The notes beneath the pieces were generated by a model, which was given only the letters and a program-made list of their open reading frames with translations, ran no database searches and was not told the origin of the DNA. Made by a program: the position numbers and the translations under genes. A stretch of 64,000 nt of DNA from Telluria aromaticivorans. Lineage in GTDB: Bacteria > Pseudomonadota > Gammaproteobacteria > Burkholderiales > Burkholderiaceae_D. The DNA is taken from positions 558,001 to 622,000 of the forward strand of contig NZ_JABAIV010000002.1 in NCBI RefSeq assembly GCF_013003915.1, in the 5' to 3' direction. This document shows positions 9,286-18,370 of this stretch, one piece after another (the first letter of the stretch is position 1; every line of letters begins with the position of its first letter).

Positions 9286-9373
9286 CGTCATCCCCGCGCA
9301 GGCGGGGATCCAAGTTCTCGTCGCGTTATCGAAACGCATGCAAAATTGGGTTCCCGCCTTCGCGGGAACGACG
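9286..9373. repeat. REP-type doublet (GTCATCCCCGCG family)
   Basis: CGTCATCCCCGCGCAGGCGG begins one hairpin, and a second inverted hairpin with CCCGCCTTCGCGGGAACGACG-like sequence closes 88 bp later. Outer ends CGTCATCCCC and GGAACGACG are roughly complementary. This is the widespread proteobacterial palindromic repeat whose reading frame gives VPAKAGTQ and WIPACAGMT. It fills most of the first half of the 327-bp gap upstream of trhO; the rest of the gap is promoter DNA with no gene visible. Confidence 0.8.
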
Positions 9374-9525
9374 TTCATAGGCTGGCAATGAAAGGAAATT
9401 CGGCTTAAGTGCTGGTGGTATACGGCCCGGCCTTCATAGCCCGCCTTGTTGTACAAAACCACGTATTGTAATGCCAATCCCGCCCAATTCCCCTCAGCAA
9501 CCGTCGTGAAAGGCCGCGGCTGGCT

Positions 9526-9531
9526 TATAAT
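9526..9531 (+). promoter_or_regulatory. Probable -10 element of trhO
   Basis: TATAAT lies 30 bp before the trhO start codon at 9561. No convincing TTGACA-type box is present 17 bp upstream, so this is a tentative sigma-70 promoter. Confidence 0.4.
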
Positions 9532-9560
9532 ATCGGCCTGTCTTTATCAGCCCTCCTGCC

Positions 9561-10469
9561 ATGTCCTCCGCAGCCCAATTCGTCAATATCGCCGCCTACA
9601 AATTCGTCACCCTCGAGCAACTCGAAGACCTGCGCCCGCAATACCAGGCGCTGTGCAACGAGCTCGGGCTGAAGGGTACCGTCCTGCTGACGCCGGAAGG
9701 CATCAATATGTTCCTGTCGGGTTCGCGCGAGCATATCGACCAGTACCTAGCCTGGGTACGCAGCGATGCGCGCCTGGCAGACCTGGAGTGGAAGGAAAGC
9801 TTGTCCAGCGAGCAGTCGCACAAGCGCATGCTGGTGAAGATCAAGAAGGAAATCATCACGATGCGCATGCCGCTGATCAAGCCGGAACTCGGCCGCGCGC
9901 CATCGGTCGACCCGAAGACGCTCAAGCGCTGGCTGGATGCGGGCCATGACGACGACGGCGTGCCGGTGGTGATGATGGAAACGCGCAATGCCTTCGAAGT
10001 GGACGTCGGCACCTTTACCAACACGCTCGACTACCGCATCGACAAGTTCACGGAATTCCCGGAAGTGGCGGCCAAACACAAGGATGAGCTGGCCGGGAAG
10101 ACGGTCGTGACCTTCTGCACCGGCGGTATCCGCTGCGAAAAGGCGGCCATCCACATGAAGGAAATCGGCTACGACCGCGTGTTCCAGCTCGACGGCGGCA
10201 TTTTGAAGTATTTCGAGGAAGTCGGCGGCGATCACTACAGCGGCGATTGCTTCGTGTTCGACTACCGCACCGCGCTCAACCCGAAACTCGAGCCGACCGA
10301 AACCGTGCAGTGCTTCGCTTGCCGCGCCGTGGTCACGCCACGGCAGCAATTGTCGCCGGACTATGTGTATGAAGTATCGTGCCCACACTGCACATGCGCG
10401 TCCGCGACGCCGGCCCTGCGTTCAGCGAACGCAACGACCGACAGCACAGCAGCGGCAGACCAATCCTGA
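9561..10469 (+). CDS. trhO: tRNA uridine(34) hydroxylase TrhO (rhodanese-like)
   Basis: A 302-aa protein of the YceA/TrhO family. The family performs oxygen-dependent hydroxylation of U34 in some tRNAs, on the way to 5-(carb)oxymethoxy-uridine. The N-terminal domain ([19 protein letters not shown]) is followed by an acylphosphatase-like part with [11 protein letters not shown]. The rhodanese domain has [13 protein letters not shown] and the active-site loop [10 protein letters not shown] (about residues 190-199) with the conserved Cys. The Cys-rich tail ([10 protein letters not shown] and CPHC) is typical of the family. ATG at 9561 gives the conserved N-terminus. Monocistronic; its stop codon lies in the left arm of a perfect palindrome. 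Confidence 0.95.
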   Translation: MSSAAQFVNIAAYKFVTLEQLEDLRPQYQALCNELGLKGTVLLTPEGINMFLSGSREHIDQYLAWVRSDARLADLEWKESLSSEQSHKRMLVKIKKEIITMRMPLIKPELGRAPSVDPKTLKRWLDAGHDDDGVPVVMMETRNAFEVDVGTFTNTLDYRIDKFTEFPEVAAKHKDELAGKTVVTFCTGGIRCEKAAIHMKEIGYDRVFQLDGGILKYFEEVGGDHYSGDCFVFDYRTALNPKLEPTETVQCFACRAVVTPRQQLSPDYVYEVSCPHCTCASATPALRSANATTDSTAAADQS

Positions 10470-10512
10470 AATATTATTTCAACGCGACGCTGCGTTTGAA
10501 ATAATATTTCAG
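10466..10512. terminator. AT-rich perfect palindrome, likely bidirectional terminator
   Basis: The 17-bp arms CTGAAATATTATTTCAA (10466-10482) and TTGAAATAATATTTCAG (10496-10512) are perfect complements around a 13-bp GC-rich loop. It sits between the convergent trhO and DUF4214 genes and overlaps the trhO stop codon. The arms are strikingly AT-rich for this genome. A terminator for both genes is the simplest reading. Confidence 0.6.
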
Positions 10513-10542
10513 TTTGCGCGGACGCCAGGTCCGAGCGTGTTC

Positions 10543-11121
10543 TTATACGAAGAAACCTGCGTCGTCGATTCCCGACGTTCCGCTACCCACGATCCTCGCG
10601 ATCACGCCGTCCACGACGCCGATGTCCTGGGCCGCTGCACCCGTCATCAGGTCCTTGATGCCTGCAATCCAGTCGAGCGCGATCTTGTTTGCTGCCGCGC
10701 CCGAGTAGGCCGTCTTTTCGTTCGGCAGATCGAGGCGGGCAGTGAACACGTCGGCGGCGGCTACTTTGCCGTTGAAGGCAACTCGGTCGTTGCCCTGTGC
10801 GCCAGCGGCGATCTGGGTCACCATGTTGTCGACGGTGATCTGGTTGTTGTTGAGCAGGTTGGCCCAGTAGTCGATGCCTGCGGTTTCCGCCGCACGGCTG
10901 AACAGGTTGTCGTAGACCTCGGCCACCTTGGCGCGGTTGTCCATGCCGGCATAGGTCGTGACATATTCCTGCGACAGCGAGAACTGGCGCGACATCTCTT
11001 GCAGGGCGTTTGGATTCGCGGACAGGGCGCCTGTCCAGTAGGTAAGACCCGCGGCGTCAGCCGGGCGGCTGAAGTAGGAAATATAGAGTTTCTGTACCGC
11101 GGTGGTGTTAGCGTCTGCCAT
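10543..11121 (-). CDS. Small DUF4214 protein, probable type I secretion substrate
   Basis: A 192-aa protein starting at the ATG at 11121, which has GGAGG five bases upstream; an ATG four codons earlier lies in the SD region. There is no signal peptide. The N-terminal part (TTAVQKLYISYFSRPADAAG) and the following DUF4214 repeats are clearly paralogous to the N-terminal 170 residues of the large protein at 16042-18039. The extreme C-terminus is acidic then hydrophobic (DDAGFFV), like type I secretion signals of serralysin-type proteins. It is adjacent to, and co-oriented with, the type I exporter. Secretion is inferred; function is unknown. Confidence 0.8.
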   Translation of the reverse strand: MADANTTAVQKLYISYFSRPADAAGLTYWTGALSANPNALQEMSRQFSLSQEYVTTYAGMDNRAKVAEVYDNLFSRAAETAGIDYWANLLNNNQITVDNMVTQIAAGAQGNDRVAFNGKVAAADVFTARLDLPNEKTAYSGAAANKIALDWIAGIKDLMTGAAAQDIGVVDGVIARIVGSGTSGIDDAGFFV

Positions 11122-11258
11122 GTCGACCTCCATGTGGTTGGAAAATCGATCCTACAACAGGACGAAAATCTGCGGCGCAGATTACTGAACAGTGCGCAGT
11201 TACTTGCTTTTAGGAGATATTTCCTGAAAGATAAATGAACTTGGGCGACGATGACGAT

Positions 11259-11289
11259 CAGCAAGTATCGGTGGGGTCGATACTTGCTG
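11259..11289 (-). terminator. Hairpin after the type I secretion operon
   Basis: CAGCAAGTATCG (11259-11270) and CGATACTTGCTG (11278-11289) form a perfect 12-bp stem around a 7-nt loop, five bases after the stop of the TolC-type gene. There is no T run on the minus strand, so it may stabilise the mRNA 3' end rather than terminate by itself. Confidence 0.55.
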
Positions 11290-11293
11290 CCGT

Positions 11294-12649
11294 TTAACGG
11301 AAATAGGCCGCGATCTCGCGTACTGAATCGGATTGCAGCGTACCAGCTGCAGCGCGCAGGCGCATCAATCCTACGAGGTAGGAGTAGCGGGCCTGCGCCA
11401 GGTCGCGCTGGCTGGTGAACAACTGTTGCTGGGCATTGAGCAGGTCGAGGTTGATGCGCACACCACCTTTAATAGATTGCTCGGTGGCAGTCATCAGGAG
11501 CTTGCCCGAGTCCACCGCCTTAATCAGCGCGTCTATCTTGCGGGCACTGCTCGCCACCAGGCTGTGGGCTTTTCGCAACTCGACCGTGATTTCATTGGTG
11601 CGCGCATCGAGCTCGGCCTGAGCGCGCCCGTAACCGGCGGCAGCCTGACGCGTGGACGCGTTGATCGCCCCGCCCTGGTAGATCGGAATATTCACCTGCA
11701 GGCCAAGCTGGCGGTTCGTGTTCTGCTGGGTGAGGGTCGTAAGCGTTTCGCTGTCGCTCTTGCTGTAGACCCCGACGAAATCCACGCGCGGATAATGACC
11801 GGCGCGATTGCGGCCGATGTCCAGGCGTGCGTTTTCGACCGCCAAGCGCGAAGCGGCAAGCGTGTTGTTGCGCTCGAGCGCCAGCTTGCGCCAGTCCTCG
11901 AACGAAGACGGGTTCAGTTCGGGAGGGCGGAAATTATCGCCCAACCGGTCCAGCTCGCCCGGATCCATGCCGATCACGCCTTGCAGCGTGTTGCGGGTGG
12001 CGACCAGGTTGTCCTGCGATTCGATCAGTTGTGCTTCGGCCAGGTCGAGCCGGGCTTGGGTTTCGAGCATGTCCGTCTTGGTGCCCTCGCCTTTTTCGAA
12101 CAGGCGCTGGTTGACTTTCTGGCTCTCGACATTGGCATCGCGCTGGACCCGCGCCAGTTCGAGCTGGTCCTGGGCGAACAACACGTCTAGATAGGCGCTG
12201 ACCACGCGCACCGAGACCTCGTCGATGCCGGCCTCGTAGGCCTCTTCGCTCTGGGCGGTCTGCACCTTGCCTTGGCGGTAGCGCGCGATGGCCTCTATGT
12301 TAAGCAGCGGCTGGCGCAGCTGGACGACGGCGGAGCGGCTCGTGTACTTAGGGTGGTCGGTCGTCGGGATTACTCCCAAGCGCAGGTATTCCTGGTCAGC
12401 CACATTCTTGCCGTAGGAATAGTTAGCCGAGACTTGGGGCAGCAACTGCGCGCGGCCCAGGATGCGGTTTTCCTTGCCCGACTCGTTCTCGTAGAAGCGC
12501 ATGCGGAAGACCGGATCATGCTTGATGGCAGCGTCATACGCCTGCTGCAGCGTGACCGCGCCAGCGCTGCCAGCAGCAGCCAGCAGCACACCTAGTACGA
12601 TCGCGCGCAAGCTAGCCTTGCCCTGCAGGGTTGTCATGGATGCGTGCAT
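11294..12649 (-). CDS. TolC-family outer membrane protein of a type I secretion system
   Basis: A 451-aa outer-membrane efflux protein with signal peptide (residues about 13-31) and the OEP repeat structure: LQQAYDAAIKHDPVFRMR at the mature N-terminus and internally repeated helical hairpins (for example FEKGEGTKTDMLETQARLDL and the later TEQSIKGGVRINLDLLNAQQ). It should form the trimeric channel-tunnel for export. The ATG has a GAGG box seven bases upstream. It is the third gene of the exporter operon, one base after the adaptor gene. The complete set lies together, unlike systems that borrow a distant tolC. Confidence 0.93.
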   Translation of the reverse strand: MHASMTTLQGKASLRAIVLGVLLAAAGSAGAVTLQQAYDAAIKHDPVFRMRFYENESGKENRILGRAQLLPQVSANYSYGKNVADQEYLRLGVIPTTDHPKYTSRSAVVQLRQPLLNIEAIARYRQGKVQTAQSEEAYEAGIDEVSVRVVSAYLDVLFAQDQLELARVQRDANVESQKVNQRLFEKGEGTKTDMLETQARLDLAEAQLIESQDNLVATRNTLQGVIGMDPGELDRLGDNFRPPELNPSSFEDWRKLALERNNTLAASRLAVENARLDIGRNRAGHYPRVDFVGVYSKSDSETLTTLTQQNTNRQLGLQVNIPIYQGGAINASTRQAAAGYGRAQAELDARTNEITVELRKAHSLVASSARKIDALIKAVDSGKLLMTATEQSIKGGVRINLDLLNAQQQLFTSQRDLAQARYSYLVGLMRLRAAAGTLQSDSVREIAAYFR

Positions 12650-12650
12650 A

Positions 12651-14003
12651 TCAATCCTCGCTCATCGACGACTGGGCACGGTCCATGAGCGGCTTGAGCA
12701 GGTAGTTCATCATCGTGCGCTCGCCGGTCTTGACAAACAGCTCCACCGGCATGCCGGGGCGGATGTCCATCTTGTTCTCGGCAATCTTCTTGGCGCCAGC
12801 CGGGGTCACCTTCACGTGCACCACGTAGTACGGCATGCCAGTGCGCTCCTCGACGTTGCGGTCCGCCGCCACGCTTACGACCTCGCCTTCGATATGGGGC
12901 GTGCGGTTGGTATTGAATGCCGAGAACATCAGCTCGACCTTCAGGCCCGCATGTACCTTGTCGACCAGGTTGGTCGGCAGCTGGCCTTCGACGACCAGCG
13001 CGTCGTTAGTCGGCACGATGTCCATCATCTTGAAGCCGGGCGCGACCACGCCGCCGTTGGTAAAGACTGCCAGGTTCACGACGGTGCCGTCGGCCGGTGA
13101 CTTGACTTCGACGTTCGACAGTTCGAAGCTTTGCGCCTGCAGGCGGGCACCCTGGCCCTGGGCCTCGCGCTGGACATCGGACAGCTGGGTGCGCACTTCT
13201 TTCTGGTAGTCCTGCATGCGCTGCGATTTACGCAACACCAGCTCGGTGACTTGGCGCTGGGAACGACCGATGTTGCCGATGTCCTCCGAGATTTCGCCGC
13301 CCAGCTGCGCATAGGTACGCTCCAGGTCGAGCAGGCGGTTACGCGCGACATAGCCATCCTTGGCCAGGTCGCGCATGCCGCCCAGCTGCTCCTTCAGGAA
13401 GGTGACCTGCTCCTTCTTGCTGTTGCGCGACTCTTCGAGGCCGCGGATCTGCAGCTTGAGGCCGGTGATATTCTCGTCCAGCGCGCCCAGCTCGCTTTGC
13501 AGCGAGGCCTGGCGCGACGACAGCAGCGAGTTCTGCAGGCTGATCAGGTCGGCCACGAGCGGCTCGTTACGGCGCTTTTCCAGCTCAGGCGGGAATGTGA
13601 TCTGTTTGCGACCATCGCGCTCGGCAGACAGTCGCGCTTCGGCAGCCAGCGCCGCCAGGTACTGGCTCTCGGTCGCTTGGACGCCCGACTGGGCCATCAC
13701 CGAATTCATGCGCACCAGCACCTGGCCGGCCTTGACGACGTCGCCATTACGCACCAGCAGTTCCTGCACGGTGCCACCGGACTGGTGCTGCACGGCCTGG
13801 CGGTTCGATTCCTTGGCCACGGTGCCGCTCAGGGGCACGCCCTTGTCCAGCGGGGCCAGCAGCGCCCACAACAGGAAACCGCCAACACCGAACAGGACGA
13901 TGATCCAGCCGAGCCGGCTATATGAGCTGGCATCGGTGTTGACTTCCAGCGGCGTCGCGTCGTGGGTGACGACGTCTGTCGTTTCATTCTTCAACAACTT
14001 CAT
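12651..14003 (-). CDS. HlyD-family type I secretion periplasmic adaptor
   Basis: A 450-aa membrane-fusion protein. One N-terminal membrane helix (about 32-52; LGWIIVLFGVGGFLLWALLA) follows a short cytoplasmic tail. The lipoyl half-motifs (SGGTVQELLVRNGDVVKAGQ, and later VKSPADGTVVNLAVFT) flank a long coiled-coil hairpin (about 120-310). The C-terminal part has the HlyD/PrtE signature region with GMPVELFVKTGERT. It links the ABC exporter to the TolC-type channel. Its ATG overlaps the exporter stop by one base (TAATG), indicating translational coupling. Confidence 0.94.
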   Translation of the reverse strand: MKLLKNETTDVVTHDATPLEVNTDASSYSRLGWIIVLFGVGGFLLWALLAPLDKGVPLSGTVAKESNRQAVQHQSGGTVQELLVRNGDVVKAGQVLVRMNSVMAQSGVQATESQYLAALAAEARLSAERDGRKQITFPPELEKRRNEPLVADLISLQNSLLSSRQASLQSELGALDENITGLKLQIRGLEESRNSKKEQVTFLKEQLGGMRDLAKDGYVARNRLLDLERTYAQLGGEISEDIGNIGRSQRQVTELVLRKSQRMQDYQKEVRTQLSDVQREAQGQGARLQAQSFELSNVEVKSPADGTVVNLAVFTNGGVVAPGFKMMDIVPTNDALVVEGQLPTNLVDKVHAGLKVELMFSAFNTNRTPHIEGEVVSVAADRNVEERTGMPYYVVHVKVTPAGAKKIAENKMDIRPGMPVELFVKTGERTMMNYLLKPLMDRAQSSMSED

Positions 14004-15805
14004 TATTTGGTCTCTCCGCTAGTGACAGGGGCCTCTGGGGTGCCTTCATGCTGGGCCTTTCCAGCAGCGGCGGCCTGCGCAGCTTGGGCAGCTTGTATCT
14101 GCGCCGCCTGCAGCGCTTTGGCATTGGCCTCCTGCAGGGCTGCCAGCACCTGCTGCGTCGGGCCAAACATGTGAACGGTGCCCTCTCGCATCAAGAGTAG
14201 CTTGGTGGTGATGCCGATCGCACTCGGGCGGTGAGTGATCAGGATAATCGTCTTGCCGCGCTGGCGCAGGTCGTTCACGGCCGCAGTCAGCGCCGCCTCG
14301 CCGGCTTCGTCGAGGTTCGAGTTCGGCTCGTCCAGCACGATCAGCGAGGGGTCGCCGTACATCGCGCGTGCCAGGCCGAGACGCTGCTTCTGGCCGCCCG
14401 ACAGGCCGGCGCCGCCGTCACCCAGGCGGGTGTCGTAGCCTTCCGGGAAATGCAGGATCATGTCGTGCACGCCGGCACGCTTGGCAGCCTGCACGACCTT
14501 CTCGGAATCAATTTCGCCAAAACGGGCGATGTTTTCGCTCACGGTACCGCTGAACAGCTCGATATCCTGGGGAAGGTAGCCCATAAAGGGGCCCAGCTCG
14601 GCCTTGTTCCAGCTGTAAATGTCGGCGCCATCAAGGCGCACCTTGCCCATCATTGCCGGCCAGACACCGACCAGCAAACGTGCCAGGGTCGACTTGCCGG
14701 ATCCGCTCGGGCCGATCACGCCCAGCACGTCGCCCGGCACGATGCCGAAGGATACGTTCTTGACGATCGGATTACGTGTACCCGGCGGCGCGGCGGTGAC
14801 GCCTTCCAGGACCAGCTTGCCCTGCGGCGCTGGCAGCGCCATGCCGGCCGGGCGCGGGGGATTCGCTTCCAGCAGTTTGGTCAGGCGGTCGTAAGCACTG
14901 CGGGTGCTAGACCAGCTCTTCCAGACGCCGATCACCTGCTGCACCGGCGCCAGCGTACGGCCGACCAGGATCGAGGCGGCGATCATCATGCCGGGAGTAA
15001 TTTTGTTCTCAAGCACCAGCAAGGCACCGAAGCCGAGCACCAGCGACTGCAGCGCGGTCTGGACGAACTTGGTGACCGCGCCAATCGTGCCTGCCTTTTG
15101 GCTGGCATCGGCCTGCAAATTCAGGAACTTGCCGTGCAGTTTGAACCAGCGGCCGATCAGGTTGGGCAGCATGCCCATCGACTCGATCACTTCGGCGTTA
15201 CGCAGGTTGTTGGTGGCCAGGGTGCTGGCCGAGATGGCCATGGTATTGGCCTCGGACAGCGGCTCCTTGGTAACGCGTTCGTTCACATAAGCCAGGATCA
15301 CCAGCACGATCGTGCCGCCCAGTGCGAACAGGCCGAGCGACGGCTCGAACATGAAGATGACGAACAGGTAAATCGGGAACCACGGTGCATCGAAGAAGGC
15401 GAATAAGGCGTTCCCGGTGAGGAACTGGCGCAGGTTGGTCAGGTCGTTCAGGGTCTGGCCGGCATTGCCGCCGGCCTGCTTCAGGTTCTGCTCGAACGAC
15501 GCCGTGTACACGCGCTTGTTGAGCATCATGTCGAAGCGCGCGCCGACGCGCACCAGCACGAAGGAACGGATCAGCTCCAGCCCGCCCATGAACAGGTAGG
15601 CCCCGAGCATCAGCAGGGTCAGCATCAGCAGCGTAATCTCGTTGCGGCTAGCCAGCACCCGGTCATAGACCTGGAGCATGTACAGGGACGGCACCAGCAT
15701 CATCAGGTTGATGATGGCGCTGAAGACACCGATCGTCCAGAACGTGCGCTTGAACGCGAGCAGGGCACGGCCGATTTCAGTTTTTGCGTCTAAGAATTTC
15801 GTCAT
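14003..15805 (-). CDS. Type I secretion ABC transporter (permease-ATPase, PrtD type)
   Basis: A 600-aa inner-membrane exporter with fused membrane and ATPase domains. The N-terminal half has about six membrane helices. The nucleotide-binding domain has Walker A GPSGSGKST, signature LSGGQKQR, Walker B LIVLDEPNSNLD and H-loop ITHRPS. There is no N-terminal C39 peptidase or C39-like domain, which points to the PrtD/RsaD/AprD group that exports proteins with uncleaved C-terminal signals. The C-terminus is an Ala/Gln-rich tail (about 560-600). First gene of a three-gene operon with its own CRP-type promoter upstream. Likely substrates are the flanking DUF4214 proteins. Confidence 0.95.
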   Translation of the reverse strand: MTKFLDAKTEIGRALLAFKRTFWTIGVFSAIINLMMLVPSLYMLQVYDRVLASRNEITLLMLTLLMLGAYLFMGGLELIRSFVLVRVGARFDMMLNKRVYTASFEQNLKQAGGNAGQTLNDLTNLRQFLTGNALFAFFDAPWFPIYLFVIFMFEPSLGLFALGGTIVLVILAYVNERVTKEPLSEANTMAISASTLATNNLRNAEVIESMGMLPNLIGRWFKLHGKFLNLQADASQKAGTIGAVTKFVQTALQSLVLGFGALLVLENKITPGMMIAASILVGRTLAPVQQVIGVWKSWSSTRSAYDRLTKLLEANPPRPAGMALPAPQGKLVLEGVTAAPPGTRNPIVKNVSFGIVPGDVLGVIGPSGSGKSTLARLLVGVWPAMMGKVRLDGADIYSWNKAELGPFMGYLPQDIELFSGTVSENIARFGEIDSEKVVQAAKRAGVHDMILHFPEGYDTRLGDGGAGLSGGQKQRLGLARAMYGDPSLIVLDEPNSNLDEAGEAALTAAVNDLRQRGKTIILITHRPSAIGITTKLLLMREGTVHMFGPTQQVLAALQEANAKALQAAQIQAAQAAQAAAAGKAQHEGTPEAPVTSGETK

Positions 15806-15878
15806 GTGTGGGTGCGTGGCGCTCAGGTGCGCGGTTGGTAGTTCGCTGAGTACTTCTTACGGGAAATTGTATCGTCGC

Positions 15879-15921
15879 ATATTATGACCGAAAATTCAGG
15901 AATTTTGTGATGCACGTCACA
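15879..15921 (-). promoter_or_regulatory. CRP-type site and class II promoter of the secretion operon
   Basis: TGTGA-TGCACG-TCACA (15906-15921) is a perfect CRP consensus palindrome. On the minus strand a TAATAT hexamer (15884-15879) lies with its upstream edge 29.5 bp from the site centre. The predicted start near 15872 places the site at about -41.5, the class II activation position. Reads toward the ABC exporter gene starting at 15805. Confidence 0.7.
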
Positions 15922-15972
15922 TTTAATTGTTACAGTAGCAACTGAATTGTGGCAAAGCTGCGTCGGAATGTA

Positions 15973-16004
15973 AAAACCCCGCCTTCTCGCGAAAGCGGGG
16001 TTTT
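15973..16004 (-). terminator. Rho-independent terminator of the S-layer-like gene
   Basis: AAAACCCCGC (15973-15982) and GCGGGGTTTT (15995-16004) form a GC-rich stem with T-rich flanks, 38 bp beyond the stop codon of the gene ending at 16042. The flanking A/T runs make it usable in both directions. Confidence 0.85.
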
Positions 16005-16041
16005 GTTCTCGGTAATCAGCCTGGTTGCCCAGGCAGGTTAC

Positions 16042-18039
16042 TTAGACGGTCGGAGCGACCGAGGTGATGATGCCGTTGTTCAGCTGGATGGTGGTTGCGT
16101 CGACACCGACCAGGGTGATGACCACAACTTCAGCGTCAGCAGCGCTCGAACCGAACTTCGAGGTTTCCAGCGAGATCACGGTGTTGCCGTTCAGCGAGGT
16201 CACGAAGGCTTCCAGGACTGCATCGTTACCGGTGGTCAGGGCGCCTTTGACTAGGGTGTAGTCGGAACCGATGAACAGCGAGTCAACGCCTTGCAGGTTG
16301 AACAGCTCAATGCTCGAATTGGCCTCGCCGGCGATGAAGATGTCCGACTTCGACGAACCGAACTCGGTAGCATCTACCACGTTGTTGATAGCGTAGCCGT
16401 TGTCGCCGAACACTTTGGTTGCGGCAGCAACAGTTGCGTCCAGTGCTTTGCCTTCGGCAACCAGGGCTTGAGCTTTCACCAGGGCAGCTTGTGCCTTGGT
16501 GAAGTTCTCGATGTTCTTGGCAGCAGTCGAAGCAGCTGCTTCAGCGTCAGCCAAGGCCTTGGTCAGTGGGTTTTCGATTGCAGTCTGATCGTAGAAAGCG
16601 TCAACCAGTCCTTTGAGTTCCAGATACTTAGCGTTATCCGTAGCCTTGTAGATTGCCAGTTGCTCGGCGATCTGGGCTTCAGTTGGGACGTTACCTTCAG
16701 CAACGGTAGTCATCTTGGCACGAATAGCTTCCAGGTCGATCTTTTCAGCAGCGCTGGTGTCGATGTAATCGACAGTGTTCTGCGTAGCGACCGCAGCGGC
16801 GGTTGCCTTGGTTGCGGCGACTTGCGCGGCTTCCAGAGCGGTCGACGAGGCCAGCAGCGCGGTGATGCCTGGATTGGTGGTCTCAGTGACGCCGGTTGCC
16901 AGCACCAGTGCAGTACCAGCTTCGTTCAGGGCGATCAGAGGCTTGGCTGGAACAGCAGGAACGACCGGAGGACCTGGCTGTTCTGCAACGCCTGGGATGG
17001 TTACGGTGCCATCAACAGCAACGGTCACCTGGGTGGTGTTGCTTGCATTGTAGAAGGCCAGCTTCGCAGCCAGGTCAGCAGCAGCAACGCCTTGAGCCTT
17101 GGTTGCGTTAGCGTCAGCGGTCTTGGCAGCAGCAGCGGTGCTGATGGCGCTTTGCAGGCCAGCAATTTTAGCGACGTCGGCCGCCTTGGTAGCGACAGCA
17201 GCTTGTGCGTCGGTCAGTGCCTTGGTGTTGGCAGCGATCTGGTCAGCGATCAGAGCAGCTTTGACAGCAGCCGAACCGGTGGTGTAGGTGGTTTCGACAG
17301 CGTCGCCAGCTTCGATGGTGCCCAGCAGCTTGACGACAGCGGCTTCAGTAGTGGTGACCGCGGTTGCCAGCTTGGCGTCGGTGGTGCTGGTGGTTGCCTT
17401 GCCGTCGCCGTCAGCGGTGACCAGGAAAGCAGCTTTAGCATCGGCAGCAACTTCGAGGGACTGCAGGGCGCCAACGACGGTGAATGGGGTGCCAGCGGCG
17501 ACAACGTTGCCGACGGTAGTAGCCAGGGCGGCAGGAGCGACAGCAACGGTCAGCGATGCGTCGGTGGTGATGCTGGTGATGAATGCCTTAGCAGCCGTGT
17601 TCGCAGCGGCGCCGCGGTAGCCGTCTTGCTCAGCCTTGGTGTCCAGTTGTGCGGTGAACGCGGTTGCGCCCGAAACTTTGTTTTCGTACGACTCTGCATC
17701 GGTGGTCTGTGCACCTTTAGCGATTTCAGCCACGACTTTGTCGATGGTGATCTTGCCCGAGGTCAGCAGGTCAGCCCAGTAGGTCTGGCCAGCGGTTTCA
17801 GCAGCGCGGCCGAACAGGTTCAGGTACACCTGATTGACGACTTGTGCGTTGGTCATGCCAGCGTAGGCGGTCTTGTATTCTGCTTCAGCAGCAAAAGCAG
17901 CCGACACAGCGGTGGTCGAACCCTTCTGGGCTTCGACGACGTTGGTCCAGTAATCCAGGCCAGCGTGGTCAGCTGGACGGTTGAAGTAAGCGACGTACAG
18001 CTTCTGAACTGCTTCGACGTGGGTGTTGACGATTGCCAT
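16042..18039 (-). CDS. Large alanine-rich DUF4214 protein, S-layer-like
   Basis: A 665-aa protein. The ATG at 18039 is chosen because GGAG precedes it and its N-terminus (MAIVNTHVEAVQKLYVAYFN) aligns with the small DUF4214 paralogue; an in-frame start 27 codons earlier is unlikely. DUF4214 covers about residues 8-170. Then comes a long Ala/Thr/Val/Lys-rich, largely helical or coiled-coil region, and a C-terminal beta-rich domain (DIFIAGEANSSIELFNLQGV) ending SVAPTV. There is no signal peptide. Codon use is less GC-biased at third positions (many GCA, GCT, GTT) than in its neighbours, as in very highly expressed genes. Position beside a complete type I exporter suggests secretion and an S-layer-like role; this is inference. 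Confidence 0.82.
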   Translation of the reverse strand: MAIVNTHVEAVQKLYVAYFNRPADHAGLDYWTNVVEAQKGSTTAVSAAFAAEAEYKTAYAGMTNAQVVNQVYLNLFGRAAETAGQTYWADLLTSGKITIDKVVAEIAKGAQTTDAESYENKVSGATAFTAQLDTKAEQDGYRGAAANTAAKAFITSITTDASLTVAVAPAALATTVGNVVAAGTPFTVVGALQSLEVAADAKAAFLVTADGDGKATTSTTDAKLATAVTTTEAAVVKLLGTIEAGDAVETTYTTGSAAVKAALIADQIAANTKALTDAQAAVATKAADVAKIAGLQSAISTAAAAKTADANATKAQGVAAADLAAKLAFYNASNTTQVTVAVDGTVTIPGVAEQPGPPVVPAVPAKPLIALNEAGTALVLATGVTETTNPGITALLASSTALEAAQVAATKATAAAVATQNTVDYIDTSAAEKIDLEAIRAKMTTVAEGNVPTEAQIAEQLAIYKATDNAKYLELKGLVDAFYDQTAIENPLTKALADAEAAASTAAKNIENFTKAQAALVKAQALVAEGKALDATVAAATKVFGDNGYAINNVVDATEFGSSKSDIFIAGEANSSIELFNLQGVDSLFIGSDYTLVKGALTTGNDAVLEAFVTSLNGNTVISLETSKFGSSAADAEVVVITLVGVDATTIQLNNGIITSVAPTV

Positions 18040-18128
18040 GTATAGCTCCAAAAAGAAAGATCGATCGATCAAAGTTGAATCAGTTAGTGCAAGAGTGCTG
18101 ATGCACATCTGTAAGCCCAACGAGCCGC

Positions 18129-18172
18129 ATCATGACAGATGCCTTGCCGCTCGAGATGTGATGACCATCACA
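18129..18172 (-). promoter_or_regulatory. CRP-type site and class II promoter of the S-layer-like gene
   Basis: TGTGA-TGACCA-TCACA (18157-18172) matches the CRP consensus perfectly. A CATGAT -10-like hexamer on the minus strand (18134-18129) begins 30.5 bp from its centre. The predicted transcript has a leader of about 80 nt before the ATG at 18039. The remaining part of the 377-bp gap (18173-18370) is AT-richer and holds no recognisable gene. Confidence 0.65.
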
Positions 18173-18370
18173 AATTCCGGAAAGTTTTCTGAAAATCGAC
18201 AAAATTTATACAAATACGGCGGGTATTACGCGTGATGAATAGATTCTGTTAAATTCTTGGCAAAACTTATCTAGCGAGGAATAACTTTATGCTTACATCT
18301 TGTTACAGCATATGTATTAGCGGAGTAATTGTTTTATCTGCCAGCTTATTAAAAAAATGATCATTGAATG

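Noticed and set aside
9286..9373. REP doublet considered as a promoter or small RNA gene
   Set aside because: Matches the widespread GTCATCCCCGCG palindromic repeat; no promoter or terminator frames it.
16291..18045. 584-codon open frame antisense to the S-layer-like gene
   Set aside because: Ser/Gly/Cys-rich translation that mirrors the Ala/Thr codons of the real gene; no SD and no domains.
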